From the NCBI GenBank assembly GCA_018266095.1, contig JAFEBC010000133.1:1-13989 (forward strand): a stretch of 13,989 bases of DNA, written 5' to 3'. The notes beneath the pieces are model-generated. The model was not told the origin of the DNA and made no database searches. It was given only the letters and a program-made list of their open reading frames with translations. Position 1 is the stretch's first letter. Each line of letters starts with the position of its first letter. The translations under genes were made by a program, and so were the position numbers. This DNA is from Deltaproteobacteria bacterium (GTDB lineage Bacteria; Myxococcota; Myxococcia; Myxococcales; 40CM-4-68-19). This document shows, one piece after another, positions 1-6,310 of the stretch.

Positions 1-405
1 CGAGGGCTCGCCCAGCTCGCTCAGGGCCGCGCCCACGGCCTGCAAGAGCTCGGTTCCCACGACTGGCGCCTCGCCGACCGCGAGCGTCGCGCGGCCGTGC
101 CCCGGCAGGTCCAACAGGCGCACGCGGCGCGTGAGCGGGAGCAGCTTGCGCGCAAGCGCGATCCACGAGGTGGCCGACCCGCCCAGCCCGTGCACCAGCA
201 GCATCGGCGGCCCGTCGCCGCGGCCCGCGCGGTCGTAGGCGAGCACACGCCTGCCGTTGGAGAGGATGAGCCGCTCGCGGAAGCCCTGCGCCCGGAGGAC
301 GGCATGGCCCGCGGCCTGGAGCGCCGTCAGGAGCACGCGCGAGAGATACCACGGGCCGGGCGCGCGCGATTTGCCACGTGCGTCCGCGATTTCCGCTACT
401 CTCAC
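1..405 (-). CDS. alpha/beta hydrolase fold protein, N-terminal part (cut by window edge)
   Basis: The first 135 residues of an alpha/beta hydrolase are visible; the C-terminus lies beyond base 1. Residues 67-76 form a hydrophobic strand ending in the oxyanion-hole motif HGLGG (72-76), followed by an Asp-Leu-Pro-Gly-His-Gly turn at 99-104. Both are typical of lipase, esterase or lactonase-like members of the superfamily. The nucleophile Ser (GxSxG), the acid and the His are not in the window, so the substrate cannot be assigned. I chose the GTG at 405 because an AGAGGGG ribosome-binding site lies just upstream (412-418); a GTG at 336 is a shorter alternative. The start is 3 bp from the divergent acyltransferase start. 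It may act in lipid or ester metabolism alongside that gene, but this is only a guess from adjacency. Confidence 0.85.
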   Translation of the reverse strand, partial: MRVAEIADARGKSRAPGPWYLSRVLLTALQAAGHAVLRAQGFRERLILSNGRRVLAYDRAGRGDGPPMLLVHGLGGSATSWIALARKLLPLTRRVRLLDLPGHGRATLAVGEAPVVGTELLQAVGAALSELGEPS

Positions 406-408
406 GCC

Positions 409-1959
409 GTGCCCCTCTGGGAACTCGCGCTCCTCATCGTCGGCGGTCTGTTGGCCTACGAGCTCGCGCGCGGGTTCGTGCTGCGCAAGGTGCAAGCGAG
501 CCTGCACCGGCGCGCCAAGTCCTTCGCCGAGCAGCACGGCGTGCGCGTGGATCTCTTCAAGTTCGGCGGGCGTCTGCTCGTCAAGGAAGAGCTGCTGAAC
601 GACCTCGTCATCCAGCGCGCGATGCTCGGCGCGGCCCAGGGCACGCTCCCGTCCACGCTCAAGGGCGGCCCGCCCGCCGCGCCGTGCAGGCCCGAGGAGA
701 TCCGCCGCGCCGTCGAGAGCTACATCGACGAGATCGTCCCCGCGTTCTCGCTCGCGGCCTACTACCAGTTCGGCATGACGCTCGCCGCGGCCGCCATCCG
801 CGCCGTGTACCGCCCCGTCATCGACGCCGCTTCGCGCGAGCGCGTGCGCAAGGAACTGCCCGCCGACGCGACGGCCGTGTTCGTCATCAACCACCGCAGC
901 AACTTCGACTACGTGGTCGTGGGCTGGGCGCTCGCGCGTCAGGTGGCCGTGAGCTACGCCGTCGGCGAATGGGCGCGCGTGTGGCCGCTCGACTCGCTCT
1001 TCAAGGCCTTCGGCGGCTTCTTCGTGCGCCGCGGCTTCCCCGACCCGCTCTACCACACGGTCCTGCGCCGCTATCTGCAGCTCATCACGAGGCGCGGCGT
1101 CACGCAGGGCATCTTCCCCGAGGGCGGCCTCACCCGCGACGGCGCCCTGCGCTCGCCGAAGGCCGGCCTGCTCGACGCCATCCTGCAGCTCACGACAGAG
1201 CCCGACTTCGGCCGCGAGCTGTACTTCGTGCCGGTGGGCATCAACTACGATCGCGTGCTCGAGGACGGCTCCTTGCTCGCGGAGAAGCGCGGCAAGGAGC
1301 ACCCGCCGACGCCCGCCGAGAAGCTCCTCAACGGCGCGAAGCTCCTCTATCGAATCCCCTGGGGCGCCCTCGTCAACGTCGCGCGCGCGGCCACGGGACG
1401 CCTGCAGCGGCACGGCTACGTCGCGGTCGCGTTCGGGCGGCCGGTGCACTGGAAGGAGCTCGCGCAGCAGCGCAACGTGGACCTCGCCAAGCTCGACGAC
1501 GAGGCCCGCCGCAACGCCGCCAAGGACCTCGCGGGCGAGCTGATGAAGCACATCGCGCAGTGCATCCCGGCCACGCCGGTGGCGATGGTGGCGCGCTGCA
1601 TGCTGGAGCTGAGCGACTGCACGCGCTCGGATCTCACGTCCAAGGTGCTCGCGCTGCGCAACGAGCTCCTCGCCAAGGGCATCCCGCTGGCCATGGGCGG
1701 CGAGTTCGAGGAGCACAAGCGCGTGCGCGCGCAGCTCGAGGAGGACGCCGAGCGCAACCGCGACCTCTCGCGCATGGAGGGCGACATGCTGGCGCAGGAC
1801 GAGGCCGAGGCCATCGCGCGGCTGGGCGTCGAGCACCTGGCGCGGCGGCGCATCCTGCAGCGCACCGAGGATCGCGTGCGCGTGCTCCCCGGCGAGGAGC
1901 TCAAGGACCTGCTCGTGTACTACGCGCGGTCGCTCGCGGCGCTCGAACGATCGCCTTGA
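409..1959 (+). CDS. glycerol-3-phosphate 1-O-acyltransferase (PlsB-type)
   Basis: A 516-residue member of the PlsB/PlsC acyltransferase superfamily. Such enzymes transfer a fatty acyl group from acyl-ACP or acyl-CoA to glycerol phosphate at the inner membrane, the first step of phospholipid synthesis. All four family blocks are visible: the catalytic HX4D as HRSNFD (162-167), GGFFVRR (202-208), FPEGGLTRDG (236-245) and VPVGINY (274-280). The glycine-rich third block resembles PlsB more than PlsC. A hydrophobic segment at residues 4-25 could anchor the protein. It is clearly shorter than E. coli PlsB (about 800 residues), with the extra N-terminal domain absent and a helical C-terminal part (about 290-516) retained. 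The GTG start lacks a clear ribosome-binding site. The frame stays open further upstream, but the start at 409 gives a sensible N-terminus opposite the hydrolase start. A DHAP-type acyltransferase is possible. Confidence 0.88.
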   Translation: MPLWELALLIVGGLLAYELARGFVLRKVQASLHRRAKSFAEQHGVRVDLFKFGGRLLVKEELLNDLVIQRAMLGAAQGTLPSTLKGGPPAAPCRPEEIRRAVESYIDEIVPAFSLAAYYQFGMTLAAAAIRAVYRPVIDAASRERVRKELPADATAVFVINHRSNFDYVVVGWALARQVAVSYAVGEWARVWPLDSLFKAFGGFFVRRGFPDPLYHTVLRRYLQLITRRGVTQGIFPEGGLTRDGALRSPKAGLLDAILQLTTEPDFGRELYFVPVGINYDRVLEDGSLLAEKRGKEHPPTPAEKLLNGAKLLYRIPWGALVNVARAATGRLQRHGYVAVAFGRPVHWKELAQQRNVDLAKLDDEARRNAAKDLAGELMKHIAQCIPATPVAMVARCMLELSDCTRSDLTSKVLALRNELLAKGIPLAMGGEFEEHKRVRAQLEEDAERNRDLSRMEGDMLAQDEAEAIARLGVEHLARRRILQRTEDRVRVLPGEELKDLLVYYARSLAALERSP

Positions 1960-2133
1960 TCCGCGGCGTCATTCAGCAATTTGCGATCGCGTGCGCGCGG
2001 TCACGCGCCTGCCGCGCAGGGACTTGAAATATCGATGGCGCTTGTGGCGTTCTATCGAGCAGGACGGCGTGACCCGAGATCATTCCGTCCCGCATGAGCG
2101 GAAGGTGCGATTCAAGGGGTTGGATCGCCGCGG

Positions 2134-2174
2134 AAGGCCGGGAGCCCAGGGGTGGGGTCCTGGCCTTTCGTTTT
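2134..2174 (+). terminator. rho-independent terminator after the acyltransferase gene
   Basis: A 10-bp stem (2134-2143 with 2158-2167, one G-T pair) encloses a 14-base loop and runs into a T-rich tract (2166-2174, interrupted by CG). The T-tract is only on the plus strand, so the hairpin would end transcription of the acyltransferase, about 175 bp after its stop codon. It also lies beyond the 3' end of the convergent ATPase gene. Confidence 0.6.
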
Positions 2175-2190
2175 GGGAACTCGGGCGCGC

Positions 2191-4308
2191 TCAATCCACC
2201 AGCGTCAGCAGCGCTTCGCTCGCGCCGATGATGTGCTGCTGCAAGAGGTACGTGCCGTAGCTCGCGAAGGGCATGAGCGCGTTCTCCGCGTAGGCCAGGC
2301 GCTCGATCTCCTCCAGCGGCTTGCCCGCGGCCAGCGCGGTGCGCACCGCGTCCGTGATCTGCAGCGCCTCCAGCACCACCGTGCGGCCCGCCTTGCCCGT
2401 GCCGTTGCACGCATCGCAACCGCCCGCGCGCGGCAGGTCCGTCGAGCCGTTGCGATCGACGAGCCCGCGCAGCACCAGCGTCTCCAAGAGCGCAGGCGGC
2501 GGCGGCTCGACCACCTTGCACGAGTTGCACAGGCGGCGCACGAGCCGCTGCACGATGATGAGCGAGAGCGCCTGCGCCAGCACGGGCCGCGCGCAGCCCA
2601 AGGTCTCCAGGCGCTGCAGCACGGTCCGCGTGTCGCTCGCGTGCAAGCTCGAGAGCAAGAGGTGGCCCGTCATCGCCGCCTCCAGCGCGAGGTGCGCCGT
2701 GTCCGCGTCGCGCATCTCGCCCACCACGATCACGTCCGGGTCCTGCCGCATCGCCGCGCGCAAAATCTGCGAGAAGCCCAGGCCCGCCTGCTGGCTCACC
2801 TGCACCTGCACCGCGCCCTGCAAGCGGTACTCGATGGGGTCCTCCACCATCAGCACCTGCGTGTCGGGCCGCGACTGCCGGCGCTCGTGCAGCATCGAGT
2901 AGAGCGTCGAGGTCTTGCCCGAGCCGGTCGGGCCGCCGACGAGGATGCCGCCGTACGGACGATTGAGCGCGCGCCGCACGGCGCCGAGCGAGCCGGGCTC
3001 GAGGAAGATCTGCTCCAGGGGCCGCGTGGAGCCTGCGCCCTCGAGCACGCGCAGCGCCACCTTCTCGCCGCGCGAGGCCGGGATCGTGGACACGCGCAGG
3101 TCGATCTCGCGCTTGCCCGTCGAGAACCCGATGCGCCCGTCCTGCGGGAGCCGCTTCTCGGCGATGTCCATGCCCGCCAGGATCTTGATGCGCGCCGCCA
3201 CCGCCCGCGAGGTGCAGCCCGGCGGCACCGGCTCGGTCCAGTCCGAGAGCGTGCCCTGGATGCGGAAGCGCACGCGCACGCTGGGTCCGAGCGGCTCGAT
3301 GTGCACGTCCGAGGCCTCGCGGTCGAGCGCCACGGCCACCATCTTGTTGACGAAGCGGACCACCTCGTCGCCCGACGCGCGCGCCGGGCCCGTCTCGCGA
3401 TCGTCCTGCGCCTGCTCCCACTGGATCGCATCCGGATTGGTCGCGGGCGCGTTCATCGGGCGCTGCTTGCCGGGCTGCGCGGCCCCGCGCGGCTCGTCGA
3501 GGCGCAGGCGCACCACGGCGGAATTGAAGTCATCGACGCCGATGGCCACCACGTCGAGATCCACGCCCTGCACCGCCCGCCGCAGATCGGCCAGCGCGGC
3601 GACATCACGCGGCGACACCATGCCCACCGTCAGCCGGCGCTCGCGCAGGAGCAGCGGCAGCACGCGATGCTGGCGCACCAGCCGATACGGCACCAGGTTC
3701 AGCACCGACGGCTGCAGGTCGTACTCGCGCAGCTCCACGAAGGGGATCGCCGGCCCGCCCGCTCCCGGCGCGCGCGGATCGAACGCGTTGGGCATCGGCG
3801 CCAGCGGCACCTCACCCGGCGCGAGCGAGGGCGTGGCCACCGGCGCGCCGTGGCTCAGCTTCTCGATCATCGCCGAGAGCCGCACGCCCACGGCCTGGCC
3901 GAACGGCGGCAGGCGCTGCGAGAGCGTCTCCGCGTCGGAGGCGGCGAGCCAGAGGATCTGCGTGTCGTCGAGCGCGGTGGCCTCGAAGGGGAACGTCCCG
4001 CCCGGAAACGAGCTGCCCTCCGCGAACGACTCGCCCGGGAGGAGCGTCTCGAGCTGCGTCCCGCCGCTTAGGCCCGGCAGCGTGATCGACACGCGCCCCT
4101 GCAGCACGATGCCCAGCGCCTCGTGCGGCGTCCCCGCGCCCAGGATCTGCGACCCCTTCGGATACGCGAACGCCGTCAGCGCCTGCGCCACCCGCTCGCG
4201 CACGGCCGCGTCCGCGTTGTGGAAGAGGAACGACGCGGCCAAGAGCTGCGACACCGCTGCGGCCGGCGGCTCGATGGGGACGATCTCGGTCAGTGCCTCG
4301 GCGGACAT
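2191..4308 (-). CDS. GspE/PilB-type secretion ATPase with N-terminal cyclic-nucleotide-binding-like domain
   Basis: A 705-residue cytoplasmic ATPase of the type II secretion / type IV pilus assembly family. Domains in order: a Crp-like beta-barrel (about 20-145), a Pro/Ala-rich linker (about 153-187), the second half of the T2SSE N-terminal domain (about 188-270), a second linker, and the ATPase core (about 312-705). The core has every hallmark: Asp box SDVHIEP (333-339), Walker A GGPTGSGKT (458-466), Walker B DPDVIVVGEMRD (523-534), His box TGHLLLSSLHASD (547-559) and the two CxxC pairs that bind zinc (594/597 and 631/634). It therefore looks catalytically intact. The Crp-like barrel keeps the FxE element (FAEGSSF, 95-101) but has Phe108-Glu109 where the phosphate-binding cassette usually carries Arg-Ala. 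No other secretion or pilus gene is visible. It follows the PHP protein gene by 36 bp and has a good ribosome-binding site. Confidence 0.92.
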   Translation of the reverse strand: MSAEALTEIVPIEPPAAAVSQLLAASFLFHNADAAVRERVAQALTAFAYPKGSQILGAGTPHEALGIVLQGRVSITLPGLSGGTQLETLLPGESFAEGSSFPGGTFPFEATALDDTQILWLAASDAETLSQRLPPFGQAVGVRLSAMIEKLSHGAPVATPSLAPGEVPLAPMPNAFDPRAPGAGGPAIPFVELREYDLQPSVLNLVPYRLVRQHRVLPLLLRERRLTVGMVSPRDVAALADLRRAVQGVDLDVVAIGVDDFNSAVVRLRLDEPRGAAQPGKQRPMNAPATNPDAIQWEQAQDDRETGPARASGDEVVRFVNKMVAVALDREASDVHIEPLGPSVRVRFRIQGTLSDWTEPVPPGCTSRAVAARIKILAGMDIAEKRLPQDGRIGFSTGKREIDLRVSTIPASRGEKVALRVLEGAGSTRPLEQIFLEPGSLGAVRRALNRPYGGILVGGPTGSGKTSTLYSMLHERRQSRPDTQVLMVEDPIEYRLQGAVQVQVSQQAGLGFSQILRAAMRQDPDVIVVGEMRDADTAHLALEAAMTGHLLLSSLHASDTRTVLQRLETLGCARPVLAQALSLIIVQRLVRRLCNSCKVVEPPPPALLETLVLRGLVDRNGSTDLPRAGGCDACNGTGKAGRTVVLEALQITDAVRTALAAGKPLEEIERLAYAENALMPFASYGTYLLQQHIIGASEALLTLVD

Positions 4309-4312
4309 CCGT

Positions 4313-4318
4313 ACCTCC
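4313..4318 (-). promoter_or_regulatory. ribosome-binding site of the GspE-type ATPase gene
   Basis: The minus strand reads GGAGGT here, with a spacing of 4-5 bases to the ATG at 4308. This near-perfect Shine-Dalgarno site fixes the start. It sits in the 36-bp gap after the PHP-domain gene, so the ATPase is probably translated independently from a shared transcript. Confidence 0.8.
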
Positions 4319-4344
4319 GCGAGCGACGTGGAAAAATGCAGGCC

Positions 4345-6024
4345 CTACTTTACATAGATCGCGTTCGAGAGCACCCACCGGTACTCATTGTTCGCGAGCT
4401 GCGCGGCCTTGCTCCCCAGCGCCGTCTCCAGGTGGTGCGGCGTGATGTAGCTCTCGACGGTGTACGCGCCCGTCTGCTGCGGCGCGAAGGTCACCTCGGT
4501 GCCCGTGCCCGTCCACTGCGCGGCCTGCGTCTTCCCCGAGGCGTCGATGCGCCAGAGCACCGTGCGCACCGTGGCCTTGGCCGCGTCCGCCGGCGTCCAC
4601 TGCGCGCCCAATTCAGGCGCGGGCGCGTCCGGCAGCCGCACGTGCAGCGTCGTACCCGCGAGCGTCACCTCGCTGCCCAATTCAGTGCGTCCCTGCGCGC
4701 CCTCCGACCACACCGCGAACGCGCCCGGCTCGCCGAACACCGCGAACACGCTCCACACACGCCCGACGCGCAGACCCTCTTCCGCCGCCGCCACCGAGCG
4801 GTCCGTCACCAGCACGCGGTTGTTGAGCCAGCGCAGGATGCGCGCGTAGGAATCGAGCCGCACGCCGTCGGCCAGCATCACCTGCCCACCCGCGAGCAAT
4901 TGCGTGAGCAGGTTCGGGTACGCCGAGGCCGCGGCCTGACACGCGAGCGTCGCCGCGGTCCCCTTGCACACGGGCGCGATGGACACGTTCTGGTGCACAT
5001 CCGACCCGACCACGGCCGTGATGCGCCGCTGCGAGAGCACGTCGAAGACCTTCTGCTCGCCCTCGACCGGGAAGCCGCCGTTGAGCAGCACGAGGTACAC
5101 GAGATCCGGCTGCGCCGAACCGCCCGACAGGAAGGGCTCCAGGCCCTTCAGGGTGTCGATGGTGGCGCCGATCTGCGAGTAGTCGCCGTCCGCGCCGATC
5201 TGGTTCCCGTCACCGCCGTAGAGGTGCTTGAAGTTGCCGTGCGGGTTGTACCACTCCATCCCGTCGCTCTGGATCTGCTGGAGCAGCGCGAGCGGGAGGT
5301 CTGTCTCCTCGGAGTGCGCGGTGAAGTACAGGCCGCCGGCCGCGTGGATCTCGCTCGTGAGCTGCTGCAGATCCGGCACGGTGGCGCCCGCGGCCGTGTC
5401 CACGGTGTAGCGCGGCAGCTTCTGCGTGAGCCCGATGGGGAGCGTGTGCGTTCCCTCGACGCCCGTGGCCAGCAGCACCGCGCGCCCGTCGCCGCAGGGC
5501 AGGCGGTTCCCGTGGTGCTCGCCCGCGTCCGTGTCCTCCCAGGTCTCGCCGCGGCCCGCCCGAGACAGGAGCGCGTCCTCGCGCGTCTGCTCGGCCACGT
5601 ACGAGGGGTGATCGGTGAGGAAGGCCACGTCGATCTTGCTGGCGCAGAGCGCGTCCTCGAGCTGCTGCAGGCAGGTCTGGTCGCGCGCCGAGAGCGGGCC
5701 GGAGAAGTCATCGTGCCCATCGCAAGCGTCGTGCGAGATGGGCGAGTGCAGGTGCACGATCACGCGCGCGGTCTGGTACGTGGGCCCCGCATCACCGCCC
5801 GCGTCGCCTGCATCGCCGCCCGCGTCGCCACCGGCATCACCCGCGTCACCCGCGTCGGCGCCGCCGTCGCCCGCATCACCCGCGTCAGCGCCCGCGTCCC
5901 CCGCGTCGAGCCCGGCGTCCTCAGCCGTCGAGATGGTGTTGGCGCGGTCGCACGCCTGCCCCACCGCCGCCGCGGCGAGCGCCACCGCCAGCACCTGCGC
6001 TGCCCCGAGCCGTTGAGACCGCAT
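4345..6024 (-). CDS. exported PHP-domain metallo-hydrolase with Asp-Ala-Gly linker
   Basis: A 559-residue protein with a signal peptide (Arg at 2 and 5, hydrophobic core 7-21) ending AVGQAC. Cys25 could be lipidated, but Gly at -3 is a poor lipobox residue and signal peptidase I could cut after Ala24. Residues 36-80 are an Asp-Ala-Gly repeat linker. The PHP metal-dependent phosphohydrolase-like domain follows (about 85-400), with the full set of expected metal ligands: HLH (91-93), TDH (137-139), Glu190 in GVEGTH, His237 in TAHSEE, and the closing GSDVH (340-344). Six further cysteines (101, 118, 127, 177, 353, 362) fit an extracytoplasmic disulfide-bonded fold. The C-terminal part (about 415-559) looks beta-rich. 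PHP proteins hydrolyse phosphoesters or related bonds; the substrate here is unknown. It precedes the ATPase gene by 36 bp. No strong ribosome-binding site precedes the ATG. Confidence 0.85.
   Translation of the reverse strand: MRSQRLGAAQVLAVALAAAAVGQACDRANTISTAEDAGLDAGDAGADAGDAGDGGADAGDAGDAGGDAGGDAGDAGGDAGPTYQTARVIVHLHSPISHDACDGHDDFSGPLSARDQTCLQQLEDALCASKIDVAFLTDHPSYVAEQTREDALLSRAGRGETWEDTDAGEHHGNRLPCGDGRAVLLATGVEGTHTLPIGLTQKLPRYTVDTAAGATVPDLQQLTSEIHAAGGLYFTAHSEETDLPLALLQQIQSDGMEWYNPHGNFKHLYGGDGNQIGADGDYSQIGATIDTLKGLEPFLSGGSAQPDLVYLVLLNGGFPVEGEQKVFDVLSQRRITAVVGSDVHQNVSIAPVCKGTAATLACQAAASAYPNLLTQLLAGGQVMLADGVRLDSYARILRWLNNRVLVTDRSVAAAEEGLRVGRVWSVFAVFGEPGAFAVWSEGAQGRTELGSEVTLAGTTLHVRLPDAPAPELGAQWTPADAAKATVRTVLWRIDASGKTQAAQWTGTGTEVTFAPQQTGAYTVESYITPHHLETALGSKAAQLANNEYRWVLSNAIYVK
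5785..5919 (-). repeat. degenerate trinucleotide-based repeat coding an Asp-Ala-Gly linker
   Basis: About 135 bases encode residues 36-80 of the PHP protein. They are built almost only from Asp, Ala and Gly codons in Asp-Ala-Gly and Gly-Asp-Ala-Gly units, with one Leu and a few unit shifts. It is an acidic, flexible spacer between the signal sequence and the enzyme domain. Such linkers are common in secreted myxobacterial proteins. Codon choice varies between units, so the DNA is a degenerate tandem repeat rather than an exact one. Confidence 0.9.
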
Positions 6025-6310
6025 CCGACCGGGCTAGCACCCTCTCCCGCGCTCCACCAGTCCGCCTCGTGTCCGACTCCGGCCGCGGCCGTGGCCAGCA
6101 CATGGTCGCCGAAGAATTCTAGTCAGGACGGAGTTTTATTGGCTGAAACGATCCCGCAATCCGCCTCGATCGACGCACCGCGCCGAGGGTTTTCCCGTGT
6201 GCGTCGGCCGCGCATAAATACACGAAAATACGTATGAAAAATGGGCCGATCGGTGCAATTGTTCGCGCGCCCGCTTGTGTCCGGTGGTCATCGCAGGGTA
6301 TGCTCTGCCC
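6025..6310. promoter_or_regulatory. intergenic region between divergent operons, with AT-rich island
   Basis: 286 bases without a convincing gene lie between the divergent PHP and sugar-transferase starts, so this region must hold the promoters for both directions. Bases 6211-6241 are markedly AT-rich against the GC-rich background and include the 8-bp palindrome ATACGTAT (6228-6235). A second AT-rich patch lies at 6113-6145. No confident sigma-54 (GG-N10-GC) site or riboswitch was seen. Confidence 0.5.
6275..6304 (+). promoter_or_regulatory. candidate sigma-70-like promoter for the polysaccharide operon
   Basis: TTGTGT (6275-6280) and TATGCT (6299-6304) are separated by 18 bases, each matching four of six consensus positions. 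Transcription would begin at or within a few bases of the proposed ATG at 6311. That implies a leaderless or very short-leader mRNA and fits the lack of a good ribosome-binding site. This is a weak match and could be chance. Confidence 0.25.

Noticed and set aside
97..408. Upstream extension of the acyltransferase frame
   Set aside because: The frame is open but lies antisense to the hydrolase, has Arg/Ala-rich composition, and would place the hydrophobic N-terminal segment about 100 residues into the protein.
378..2027. Second plus-strand frame overlapping the acyltransferase
   Set aside because: Arg/Ala/Pro-rich out-of-frame reading; the other frame contains all four acyltransferase blocks.
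1991..2260. Possible 89-residue plus-strand gene after the acyltransferase
   Set aside because: Its 3' part lies antisense in the ATPase gene and reads through the terminator hairpin; no clear ribosome-binding site and no recognisable family.
2152..4071. Long plus-strand open frame opposite the ATPase gene
   Set aside because: Arg/His/Ala-rich translation with no domain pattern; it mirrors a gene with all GspE motifs and arises from high GC in the third codon position.
5785..5919. Tandem repeat considered as a CRISPR-like or non-coding repeat array
   Set aside because: Units are 3-12 bases, stay in frame and encode an Asp-Ala-Gly linker; there are no spacers.
4123..6237. Long plus-strand open frame opposite the PHP gene
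   Set aside because: Arg/Val/His-rich low-complexity translation, antisense to a gene with a signal peptide and complete PHP ligands.
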